The notes beneath the pieces are model-generated. The model had not been told where the DNA came from. It saw only the letters and a list, made by a program, of their open reading frames with translations, and ran no database searches. Shown here in pieces: positions 1 through 9,019 of a DNA stretch of 64,000 nt. This DNA is from Erythrobasidium yunnanense (lineage: Eukaryota; Basidiomycota; Cystobasidiomycetes; Erythrobasidiales; Erythrobasidiaceae). The DNA is taken from the NCBI GenBank assembly GCA_001600175.1, contig BCJC01000002.1, forward strand, positions 2,887,111 through 2,951,110, written 5' to 3'. A program made the translations under genes and the position numbers. Position 1 is the stretch's first letter. Each line of letters starts with the position of its first letter.

Positions 1-579
1 CTATCAAAGGATGACAAAGATAGCCTAGACAAGCAGAGGGCGGAAGACTGGGCAGAGAAGGGCTACTTCGTCCTGAAGCCCTGCAATTCAGACTCCACGA
101 CATACATGCAACCTATCGAGCACGCAGGCGACCGGGAACACCTCAAAAGCCATTACATATCGGCGAGCCTGTCCCCGAACTGGATTCTGCGGGAAAGCCA
201 GGACCGACTGAGAAAGAACCAGCTGCAACTCGAATGGAATAAGCAGCGTAAAGCCGAAGGCCGCTACCTTCTGCCCATATTCCTGTCAGGCTGTCGATGG
301 TTATAGGTATTCGAGATCACGCCTGAGTTGCGGCCTCTCATAACAACCTGGGATCAGCTTCAGCTTCCGTGTCAACCATCACCCGACGCCAAATTTGCCT
401 ACAATTGCGCCCGAGCGGCATCGGAACTCTTCATTTTTGGCGAGATCGTCTTGCGCTGTGGGCCAGAAGATGCAGTCAGCTGGAGATTGATCGATCTGCA
501 TCAGAATACGCCGCCTACTCTGCGATGGCGCCTATCTGAATGGTGGGTTCAGCACAATCAGCATCAAGTAGCACGCTAA
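1..579 (+). CDS. Partial coding fragment, unknown product, with in-frame TAG
   Basis: Codons run open from base 1 to 303 (partial at the left edge), are interrupted by TAG at 304-306, and continue open in the same frame to 579. Both halves look protein-like: a charged helical stretch, then a segment with FEITPEL and LIDLHQNTPP. The TAG is the last part of TTATAG, which could be a 3' splice site, but I found no donor that restores the frame. So this is either the end of a real gene with an intron I cannot place, or a damaged gene. No family was recognised. Confidence 0.35.
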
Positions 580-1418
580 GCGAGTTGGATCGCAGTGCGC
601 GTCTGCTCAGCTCAGGCTGTGAGACAAAGCCTTTCTTGTGCCAGGCATGCGCAGGAACCTTCTGCACAGGGCAAAAATGCCACTTCATTGCTCGAGAATT
701 GATGTGCAGCAACACATCCGGGGATATAGACATCTACTCCAGGCCGTTGCCTCTCGCCCGCGAAAGCGGGATGATTGCATCGCTGCATTGTGGCTTCGCT
801 GCTACTATGGACGGCAGGCGGGGAACAAGCCGGCAAGGTAAGCAAAATCGACGCTTCTGCTTTGTCGGCGTCAGTGCTTACCTTGTCATCCTTTAGCCGT
901 CGAGGCGCTGGAAATGAGACGTCTCAATGTTGTTAGGCATCTCGCCTAATATGCATAGGCGTTTCTGCCTGATCGCGATGATTTCGAGATTCAGAATAGT
1001 CGGTTGGAAAGGTGAACTGATAGCCGGCTCCAGGGCAGGGAAGCGACTTCGCACAAGCGATCTTCGTTTTCCGCGGTGGACAGTTGCGCCCTAACTGTTC
1101 GCAGCAGCAGGGGCTGCCTGATGTATAAACTGATCACGCTAAGGGCAGACGAGCTATGCTGCTCGAGTTCAGGCCAATAAGAGCCTCTCTAGACCTTTTG
1201 ACGGCGGAAGTGCCGCGCGCGCCGGGCCATAGCTTGATGAGACGGAGCGCTCGATCCAAGCACAGTACCGAGAGGCGCCAGCGCTACACTTACTCTCTTC
1301 TTTTCCCAACTGCAACCTCCACAATCATATCTAACCTCACATTCGCGCTGCTCCTCGCATCGTAGCTTCGCTTAAAACACCTTATCATCAGTGCGACCTT
1401 TCAAGCTTCTTCACGAAA
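580..1418. other. No supported gene
   Basis: Only short overlapping ORFs on both strands. A Cys-rich plus-strand ORF at 540-896 has no splice partner or family resemblance. The last part is presumably the promoter of the next gene. Confidence 0.4.
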
Positions 1419-2439
1419 ATGACGAACCAAACTACCAGTCCGCCTGCCACTCCGCCCAACAATCTGACCACCGATCCAGCCATTGTGACGCTCGCGTTGC
1501 ATGTCCTTTCGCCAGCAGAAGTCGCGGTCATACGTTTTCAGATACAGGAGGGAAGGGCACACATCACTCTCAATCCACGTCATCTCGACGAGACTACGTC
1601 TGTCACAGCCGAAGAGCATGTCTCGGGTGAAGCCTACGCAGACGATTTGCAAACATCATACCATTCATTCACCTGGTCCGCTCATTGGGCCTTGCTAGAA
1701 GGCGGACGACGCGGTGAACATATAGCCAAGCCTTCGGGCCGCTATCTTCTGGTAGTAGATGTATCTGAAGAGCTTAACCGGGGCACGAGTATCCGGGAGT
1801 GGTCTTCCCTAGACTTCGCACAAATCGAGCGTCCCGCAGCTCGACGCTCCCCACGTGTAGCATCGGAAGTTCTTATACAAGGACCTCTTCGACTGCGGTG
1901 CCACCCAACGGCTGAGCATAGATCCTGGTCAATTATCGACCTCACTGGAGAGTCAGACGATCCAGCCTCCGTGCCACAGATGGCACTCAGGCAACGCATA
2001 GACCTCTTGTGAGTGCGCTTGTGTCACTGAGCATGCAACACAGCTAAAAGCATTGTTTGCATACAGCGTCACCAAATTGCAGGAATATCCTTGGCCAGGC
2101 GCTCGTTTTCTCAAGTCTTTCAGAGACATCTTCGATGAGACCTATACCCGGGATCATCCTACTGGTACTTGTACCGACATCTGCGAAGAACTGCTGGAGG
2201 CTTTGATACAGAAGGCTGGGGCTTTCGGCAGCAGTCGAGACTTTCCCCCAGCTTGGAAGGCAGCGATGAGAGCGGCTCTGCATAGCGGCATCGAGACTAC
2301 AGCAGACTTGGTCCGACAACGCTCACAGACCCTCCAGATGCAAGCCCTTCTGGCCGCCTTTTCCCGTGCTAGTGACCTGAACGTGCTTGCCGGGGCCACT
2401 TCTTTGCAGGCAGCAATGGCAAATGTTGCTGTAAGGTGA
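1419..2439 (+). CDS. Orphan protein, 320 aa, two exons
   Basis: Exon 1 is 1419-2008 and exon 2 is 2067-2439; the 58-nt intron runs from GTGAGT to TACAG and joins the frames at a split Phe codon. The start is the first ATG after a pyrimidine-rich leader. The N-terminal half is mixed and beta-rich with a Thr/Pro-rich start. The C-terminal third, from KLQEYPWPG onward, is predicted helical and ends in Ala/Gln-rich helices. No signal peptide or membrane segment is visible. I do not recognise the family. Coding status is supported by a clean intron and a long open frame. Confidence 0.65.
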
Positions 2440-2702
2440 AAGTGGGAAGATAAGCGGCTGCGGGGTGGCAGATATTTGCTCGGGGTCCTTGGAAGTCGTT
2501 TTCATGCAAGGTACATTGAGATAGTAACAGCCGATAGAACAGGATCATTGTATTAGGAGCTTGGCTGCTTGATTAGTCGTGGGAAATCGATAGTCTTTGT
2601 GAGGATTGAGAGCCCTTCATGTCGTGTAGCTTCTGACCGATCCGCCGTCAAGCCAATGTTCTCGAGCTGAAAAGTTGGCCAAGCTGGCTATATCACTGTC
2701 GC

Positions 2703-3878
2703 ATGCACCGTTCGCCTTCCTCGACTCTTAGCAAGTTATTGTCGACACGAGATGGATCCGTCGTCGAAAGACCTCGTTTTCGAGATAGGGCGTTGAGTGA
2801 TACGAGCGACAGAACGATAGTTCCACAGAGTTTGAAGAGGGATAGACAGGTTGCAAGTGAAGGGACACATCAATTGGAGCATGAGCAGGAGCCTAAGCAG
2901 CAATTCCGGCAAACGATATCACCTATCTCAGTCACAAGAGCAAGTCGCAAGCCTAGCACGCAGCTACATCGATATCCTCTTCAACAACATGCAGAGAACA
3001 CACTATCTCCTCAAACTCTGCAAGCGCTTCTCGTGTTCCTGCAGCTTTTGTCGCTCGTTCCCGCGACCATAGGCGTTCTGTACTGCCTCTGGCATTCCAT
3101 CTTTCCTCTTCCTCAATCTGTATCATCTCTAAATCTATCACGACGTTTCGAATGGCTGCTGTCAGCGCTATGGGCGGCGTTAAGCGGATCCTACTGTCAC
3201 GCCATGGCAAGAGGTCTTACTAGGTATGACGCATACCTACGTTCATTGTGGTCCTGACTGCTGAATCTGGAGCTTATCAGGCGCTGGCTTGTCTACTATC
3301 CTCTGCCGGCAGCTGTCATTCGCCTTGTAAGATGATATCTATTTGGCAGCGGACTTGTTGGCTGAGCATACAATATAGATATCTCTTCAAGTCATCTGCT
3401 GGCCGCTGACCAAGTTCACCGTCGTCAACTTCTTTGGCAAAGATCACCTACAATTGCCAGCCTGGATAGTCTGCGCTTTGACAGCGGCAGTATCGAATAC
3501 AATCCAGATTTGGTAAGCCTTGCTGTTGACTTCATCTTGCTCTCGCTAAGTTAGCATTGCAGGGTCACCTCCAACCTCCGCTTCCTCCTCGTTTCAGGCG
3601 CTGCCTCTCAGCCGTCATCCTGGGCAAACACCCTACAAATCCCTACTAGCAAGACTACGCCTCCTTCTAGCCTGTTGAATGGTTCTCGCAATAGTGTGCC
3701 CACCAACGGACCTAGCGCTCTTCAACAACGCTTCACGCTGCCACGTGGACTACGATCTAAGCAAGTAGTCAAGCAGACGATTCTGCCTATCGCTGCATGT
3801 AGCTTTGTCACCCTTCTCTGGGCGCTCGTAGAAGTATACACGCAACGGGGCAGTCAGCTGAATATCGTTTCACCATAA
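2703..3878 (+). CDS. EOS1: EOS1-like N-glycosylation-associated ER membrane protein
   Basis: Exons 2703-3223, 3281-3326, 3379-3512 and 3563-3878 give 338 aa. The N-terminal ~110 residues are basic and disordered. The rest has about four hydrophobic segments: around LQALLVFLQLLSLVPATIGV, the AALSGSYCHA region, the LPAWIVCALTAAVSNTIQIW block and a final SFVTLLWALVEVY. The blocks RWLVYYPLPAAVIRL and SNTIQIWVTSNLR match the Eos1 family (yeast Eos1 is an ER multi-pass protein affecting N-glycosylation and oxidative-stress tolerance). Assignment rests on recalled family motifs. Its 3' end faces the minus-strand membrane-protein gene that ends at 4035, 156 bp away. Confidence 0.75.
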
Positions 3879-4034
3879 AAAGAGCCTTTGGGCTAGAAGT
3901 AATGAGTACCTCTCATGTTGCGAAGCAGTAGATCAGCTGTTATGTTGTTGTATATAGTAGCTACAGACAGCAATCAAGCGGCGTAGTTCCTCTATCGCTA
4001 TTCAGCATATGCCTGCTTCTGCTTTCCGTATGCT

Positions 4035-4950
4035 TCACTGAGTCTTGCCGATACTGTCTATCCTGGCTTCTCTTACGACTTTCCTAAACTCCAATAAGCT
4101 AGCGAAGCCGAATACGAAAGTCGTCAGGGTCCAAAGGAGGGTCGGCTGTAGAGGCATGTTGTAGCGCTGACAGGACCTGAACTGGAAAGCAGCTTCGGCA
4201 GAATGCATGGTAGCCTGTGGTAGATGCCTTCAGCTCTACATGTGGGATGAAGCGAGTGTACGCGAGCTTACGATCAGAAGCCCGGTCGCTCTGATGACCC
4301 ACCAGCCTCCGAAGAGCTCGCGAACCCATGCAAAGTTGCCAGTCTCTTGTGTCGCTGCACCAAGCCAGAACAACAGCATGCTGAGAACGATAGTGCCATT
4401 CCGGCGTGACGGCTTTCGCCAGGCGCTGATGACAGGCTTCTTCTCCTGTGACAGATGAACAGAACGAGACATCAGCAGGCATCTACTCCAAGCTACGGCA
4501 GCCTAAATCATACCATTCCGATGCCTTCTTCGGCTTCCGTCTTCATTTGAAGCAAGCGAGGCCGTACCTCTTCGTACGTTAACATAGGAGGGTCAAATGG
4601 GATGGTGAGCTTTCATTTATGGAGGAGGAGGCAGCGGAGTTGTCAGCTTCTCCCGTCATCCCGCGACGATCCGGCTTTCTCACCTGCTTCAACTCTGCCT
4701 TCTTGCCTTGTCGAGCATCGCGATACTGCAAGACCATGTTCCTGCTGGATATCGAGAGCATCGTGGTATCTCTGACATCTTTGGCCGCCAGTCCACCTGC
4801 TTCTTTCTTCTCTTTCGCGGACGCTCCTCCTGCCCAGCTCTTTGACTGAAGATAGAAGATGATGTAGGCGACCAGCGTATCGACGTGCTGGCTCATATAC
4901 GATGCCAGAAACGTAGACTTGGAAGCTATCGCATCGGTTGGAGGTGCCAT
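4035..4950 (-). CDS. Predicted multi-pass membrane protein, 224 aa, unknown family
   Basis: Minus-strand exons 4950-4684, 4567-4514, 4445-4272 and 4214-4035. All junctions keep frame; the third and fourth exons are joined over a 57-nt intron. The protein has about four hydrophobic segments: one near residues 24-34 (VAYIIFYLQS), then GTIVLSMLLFWLGAA, the block around WWVIRATGLLI, and TLLWTLTTFVFGFASLLEF near the C terminus. A charged loop rich in Lys/Glu follows the first segment. It resembles small ER-type membrane proteins, but I could not place it in a named family (Pho88/Snd3 was considered and does not match). The last exon is required for the fourth segment and has no long ORF of its own. 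Confidence 0.6.
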
Positions 4951-5506
4951 GGTGGTGCGGTTTGCGGGAAAGCGCCAGATCTAAAGCAAGCAGGGCTACA
5001 ATTGAACGAACAAGGCGAAACATACGCAACTTTACATAGACTTCTCATACTCCTGACCATACGGCGCGACTCGGCGCTACTTCCAGCTCCAGCGCGACCT
5101 GCAAGCTCCTCCCACGATGAGACCTTTGCGAGCTGATGCTCCCGGCAACCCAGCACACTCTGACTGCCCTATCTCTTCCTCTTCTACTTTCCCCTTGTCT
5201 CGCTACTGAACGGCTTGCTTCCAAACCTCCTTTGAGCAGCTCTTCAGTGCGGCTTGTCTGCAGAAAAGCGAGCTTGCAGGTGTCCCTGGCCCTCTCTTTC
5301 GTTTCATCAAGCAAGCAGGCCTCGAAAAGATCAGCAACGTCAAGTTCAACTAGCTCCAGTAGCTCCAGCACCAGTCTGCACATACAAGCCCGCACGGCAA
5401 CCAACACTCTTTTACAGCTCATCTAGACAAGCTCCTTTGACAGGACTTTAACCCAAAGCATACAATCGTCAGGCAACGATCACAATCACATCTTAACCAT
5501 CTAGAC
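4951..5506. other. Divergent intergenic region, no supported gene
   Basis: Lies between two divergent starts (4950 minus, 5507 plus). It has pyrimidine-rich tracts and Ser-rich ORFs typical of low-complexity leader sequence. A 96-codon ORF at 5136-5426 begins with a hydrophobic stretch but becomes a Ser tract and lacks other support. Confidence 0.5.
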
Positions 5507-6495
5507 ATGCTATCTTCAACTATCTTGGCGTCATCCGCTTTCCTGCTTGCTGCAGTGTCTGCCGCTCCACTTCCGGAGGGTGAGTAAAGCTTTTAAGGGA
5601 TGTGTGTTACACTGGTACAGATAGCTGAGCACCCTCTGCTTCAACACACGCAGCCGCTGCTGAGAACAATGCCCAGCCTACCACGCTACAAGTTCTGCAG
5701 CGGGAAGATAGGTGAGCGCGATACCGCTTGAATCAAGATATTCCCACTGAGCTGTCATTCCAGACAACGATTTGGCGACAAGAATGCACCCTTCATCGCC
5801 TTCGAAGGCAAAGGTCCGGAATGGTACACGGTACCGGCTGCAGAAGGCACTACCACCCTAGTCGCAACGAAGACTATGGCGCTGCCTGACGAGAAGAAGC
5901 AGACTGCTATCGTCGGAGGTTCGTATAATCGCTTTCTTCACTCGTTCTAAGCGGCTGATCCTTTGGCTAGATGTCATCATCGTTCAAAACGGCTCGGACG
6001 GCTCTCCAGGAGTCATCGCAGAAGGAATAGGTATCATGAACAAGGACGGTTCCAATGGCGAGCTCTTCAATGCTATAGCATGCAACGTCCAGGTACTTGA
6101 CTTCCTCTGCCATCGAGAGCCGAAAGTGCTGACCGTTCCGGTAGAATGCTGAAAAAGGTCTCTGCGCCATGGTAGACTACGATGGTAAATTACCTTTCCA
6201 TGCATCGCGGGAGAGTACCTTTTGCTGACCACCATCTTACCTTTTGTCAGGCACTTCCACCAAGAGTACCGACACTGCCGTTATGAAGCAAACGAAGTCT
6301 GCATTTGAAGTAGCAGGACCAGCCAACTCGCAACTCGCTAATTGGGCAGCCGGTGCTATCACTGTAGAGGTGATCACCGGCGGTGGAGTCCAAGCAGCAG
6401 CTGCCACTGGCTCAAATGCGGCTCCCGCTCCTAGTGATGCAGCAGCTGTACCTTCATCAGCCGCTCCAGGCAGTCACTATCGATATATTCGCTAG
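5507..6495 (+). CDS. Secreted protein, member 1 of tandem paralogous family (230 aa)
   Basis: Six exons: 5507-5579, 5654-5711, 5764-5918, 5971-6092, 6145-6184, 6251-6495. All introns are 52-74 nt with GT-AG ends. The first 20 residues form a clear signal peptide (MLSSTILASSAFLLAAVSAA). The mature part carries one Cys pair in the motif IACNVQNAEKGLCAMVDYDG, shared in altered form by the next two genes. The C terminus is Ala/Gly/Pro/Ser-rich low complexity. Outside the Cys motif the three members are strongly diverged, as expected for fast-evolving extracellular proteins. Function is unknown; a role as wall or host-interface protein is inference only. Confidence 0.7.
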
Positions 6496-7009
6496 GCAGC
6501 GATCCCGGCGGCAACTTTGGCTGTGATTCCCAAAGCAGTCTGTTCTGCAAGCTAAGCCACCAACTTTATTCCTTCTCATGCTCTGAAAGCATGTCAATAT
6601 ATTGCCGTCTGCTCGTTGTCTGCGACAAACTAGCTATGCTTTGGATCGAACACCTCGCGCGATGTGAGATAAAGCTGATGTCTCTTGTTCAGCATCAACA
6701 ATCCCACAAATAGCAACGTACATGGCACATTCAAAACATCAAAGCTGGCAGCCGGCGGACGTACAGGCTGCGACGGAAGTGCCGGTCGACTGCCTCAGAG
6801 AAAGAAAGGCATCCTGCCAGCAGCCACTGTCTCCTTTTAATCACGGCCCTTGACACATGTCTTGGCATGCTGGAGCAGCTGGCTCCGCAAGCTCGCTCCG
6901 CAAGCTCGCTCCATCTCTTAGCTTTCTGCCAAGGCAAACGCGTCAACAGTCTGGACTGATACCCTTCCTCCTACCTCATTCGCTGGTCGAATCCAATACG
7001 ATATCCACA
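6496..7009. other. Intergenic, with a 13-bp tandem duplication
   Basis: No gene seen. The 13-mer GCTCCGCAAGCTC occurs twice head-to-tail at 6882-6894 and 6895-6907, followed by GCTCC, about 100 bp upstream of the next start. An open frame runs through it into the next gene, but the signal peptide marks the later ATG at 7010 as the true start. Confidence 0.5.
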
Positions 7010-7838
7010 ATGCTCACTCAAGCTCTCCTCGCATCTCTCGTCATTCTAGGCGTCTCTGCCTCCTCTCCTACCGAAACTCTCCAAAAGCGAGTCGTACCCT
7101 ACCATACACTGTATAATGGCGGGGTCAATAGCGATGCTGGTGCTGCTCCATCTGTAGCATATGGGGGCCTGGTCTCTAATGGTTACGGCCGCTACTCGGA
7201 TGGCCAAGGCTCACATCCGACTGCATCACATGATAGGGAGGAACAAGGCGGACATGAAACAACAGCTTACAAGACACGCATCAAGGCCTGGCAGCCCCAA
7301 GACGGACTCTTCTTTGTTGACGAGAAGAATCTAAAGAAGACTCAAGCATACGTGAAGGAAGGTGGGCTGCAGTCTTGCTTTCTAGCAGCTGTTGGACATT
7401 GCTGATCACCGTACTCGTGCAGGCTTTACCGTGGTCTTCGCTACAGGCACTGCTTCCGCTCCTGGCATGACCGCTCCAGCAAAGGTTGCAGACTTCCAAA
7501 TCTACTACAAGAATCAACGGCTGGAAGGTGTAGCTGGCTACGACAAGAAAGAAAAGGGTGCTCCTGTCGAACTCTACGATGTCTTGCATTGCAAGGGCAG
7601 AGGCAAGCGGAGAACATGTGTGCTGATCGACTACGATGGTTCCACAATCGCTTCTAGCAAGACTACCGTGGTCAAAGGAACGCAGCATAAGATCAAGGCT
7701 ACAAAGCTCGTCAAGGTGCCTAAGTTCTACACGGAAGGAGCCATTCCTGGACAAGTCGCTACGGCCGTCTACCCTGCTGGAGAGCAAGCAAATGGTGATG
7801 GGCAAGAAGCCAATACCGCCAGCGCACCGGTCCCATAA
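7010..7838 (+). CDS. Secreted protein, member 2 of tandem paralogous family (255 aa)
   Basis: Exons 7010-7361 and 7423-7838 with a 61-nt intron. The start was chosen at 7010 because it begins a signal peptide (MLTQALLASLVILGVSAS), although the frame is open further upstream. The signal is followed by LQKR, a Kex2-type dibasic site at residues ~25-28. A Gly/Ser/Tyr-rich region follows, then a basic domain containing LHCKGRGKRRTCVLIDYDG, the counterpart of the Cys-pair motif of member 1. The DYDG tetrapeptide is identical in both. The part after it is Lys/Thr/Val-rich. Fewer introns than member 1, so introns were lost or gained after duplication. Function unknown. Confidence 0.72.
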
Positions 7839-8165
7839 GCGACACAGAGCATACTCGATGCGGTTGTATTGGCTTCTGTATGAGCAGCCTGGTGCAGTTA
7901 CGACGAAGATGACGACAGCCCGCTTCGCTGACAGAAGCACTCGTAGCGGAGAGCGCCCCTGCGAAGCATTCTAGCTGACCACATCCCCAAAGTTTTCACT
8001 CACGAAAAGCAGAACTGACCCTTTCAGTCAGACCTGACGTCACCACCTTCCATCGTGCAGGACAAAGAGCATCGCCCTTCAGACTTCAAAGAGCACTTCC
8101 GCTGAAAAGCTTGCACTTCTTGGACAACTCTTCTTCCTTCTGCAAAGTACAAGACAACAAGCGAC
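7839..8165. other. Intergenic, no supported gene
   Basis: Spacer between two tandem secreted-protein genes; nothing recognisable beyond promoter sequence. Confidence 0.5.
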
Positions 8166-8890
8166 ATGCTACAGCTATCCATCATCGCATACCTCCTACT
8201 CTCAGCCACTGCTGTCAGGTCCAATCCTCTCCCAACCGCTGACTCCGCTAGTGCGGCTCCAGAGGGCTCTCCGACAGGCGTGTCTGTAGTAGGCTGGGCT
8301 CGACCGGACACTGCACCCTTCAGCGTATCATCTCTATCCTTCGTCGACTTCGCTACCGCTACTCCCTCAGCAGTGAAGATCGGGCCTAGCTTGACCTACA
8401 TGGAGGCTGTGGTGAAGCCTACTTCTGACAGCAAGCAAAAGCTGGCCAGTAAGTGTCTAGCTCAACCGCAGCGTATAGACTGATCGTCTCCTGTCCCAGA
8501 ATATGCCATAGTCGGTTCCGGCCTGTATGTCGAGGGTGTCGCCAAAGTCGGCTCGAATGGTGCCAGACAGCCCATCCGTGAGTTATAGTTCCAATGTCTT
8601 TCTCTTACGTTGAACAACAAACTTGCAGAGGTCTTGAACTGCAAAGTAGCAGATGCCGGTGCAGGCGATTGCAAACTGGCGAGCTTTGATGCTTTTTGTC
8701 CGAGAATTGTATGCTGATGCACCTAGCGCAGATCGAGTACGCTCAGAAGAAGGGACGTGCAACGCCAATCAGCACTCATACAGCGAGTGTCACACTGACT
8801 TCGACAACCATACAAGCCAGCCAGCTTACAAAGATTTCGCCAGCGGCCAAAGCCGAGATCAACAAGGCCAAGAAGGCCAATGAGTCTTGA
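8166..8890 (+). CDS. Secreted protein, member 3 of tandem paralogous family (189 aa)
   Basis: Exons 8166-8448, 8500-8577, 8629-8678 and 8732-8890. A signal peptide (MLQLSIIAYLLLSATAVRS) starts the protein. The third exon encodes NCKVADAGAGDCKL, the equivalent of the Cys pair in members 1 and 2. The last intron (8679-8731, 53 nt) is proposed to be GC-AG: it is the only junction that gives CKLIEY, which lines up with CVLIDY (member 2) and CAMVDY (member 1). Without it the frame ends shortly after the second Cys. A 25-bp tandem repeat covers the stop codon and 3' flank. Function unknown; the family is discussed in the findings. Confidence 0.65.
8679..8731 (+). other. Predicted GC-AG intron
   Basis: A 53-nt intron starting GCGAGC and ending GCGCAG. 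It is inferred from frame and from alignment of the downstream exon with the two neighbouring paralogues, where the same peptide is encoded without an intron at this point. Confidence 0.55.
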
Positions 8891-8931
8891 GGTGTTGCTG
8901 CAGTACGAGTCTTGGGGTGTTGCTGAAGTAC
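8882..8931. repeat. 25-bp tandem repeat, two copies
   Basis: Copies at 8882-8906 and 8907-8931 share the core GAGTCTTG.GGTGTTGCTG and differ at two positions. The first copy contains the stop codon of the preceding secreted-protein gene, so the duplication lies across its 3' end. Confidence 0.85.
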
Positions 8932-9019
8932 GACATGTTGTGCTTGAAACTCGATTCTTGTAATTTCTACGTGTCGCATGTAAGACCATTGAGAAATCTA
9001 CCAAGACAAGACTCAGTCC

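Noticed and set aside
4035-4950. Assignment of the membrane protein to Pho88/Snd3
   Set aside because: Topology is loosely similar, but the conserved Pho88 blocks (for example the REYDL segment) are absent.
5136-5426. Secreted-looking ORF with N-terminal hydrophobic stretch
   Set aside because: After the start it becomes a Ser tract from pyrimidine-rich promoter sequence, and it lies in the leader of the next gene.
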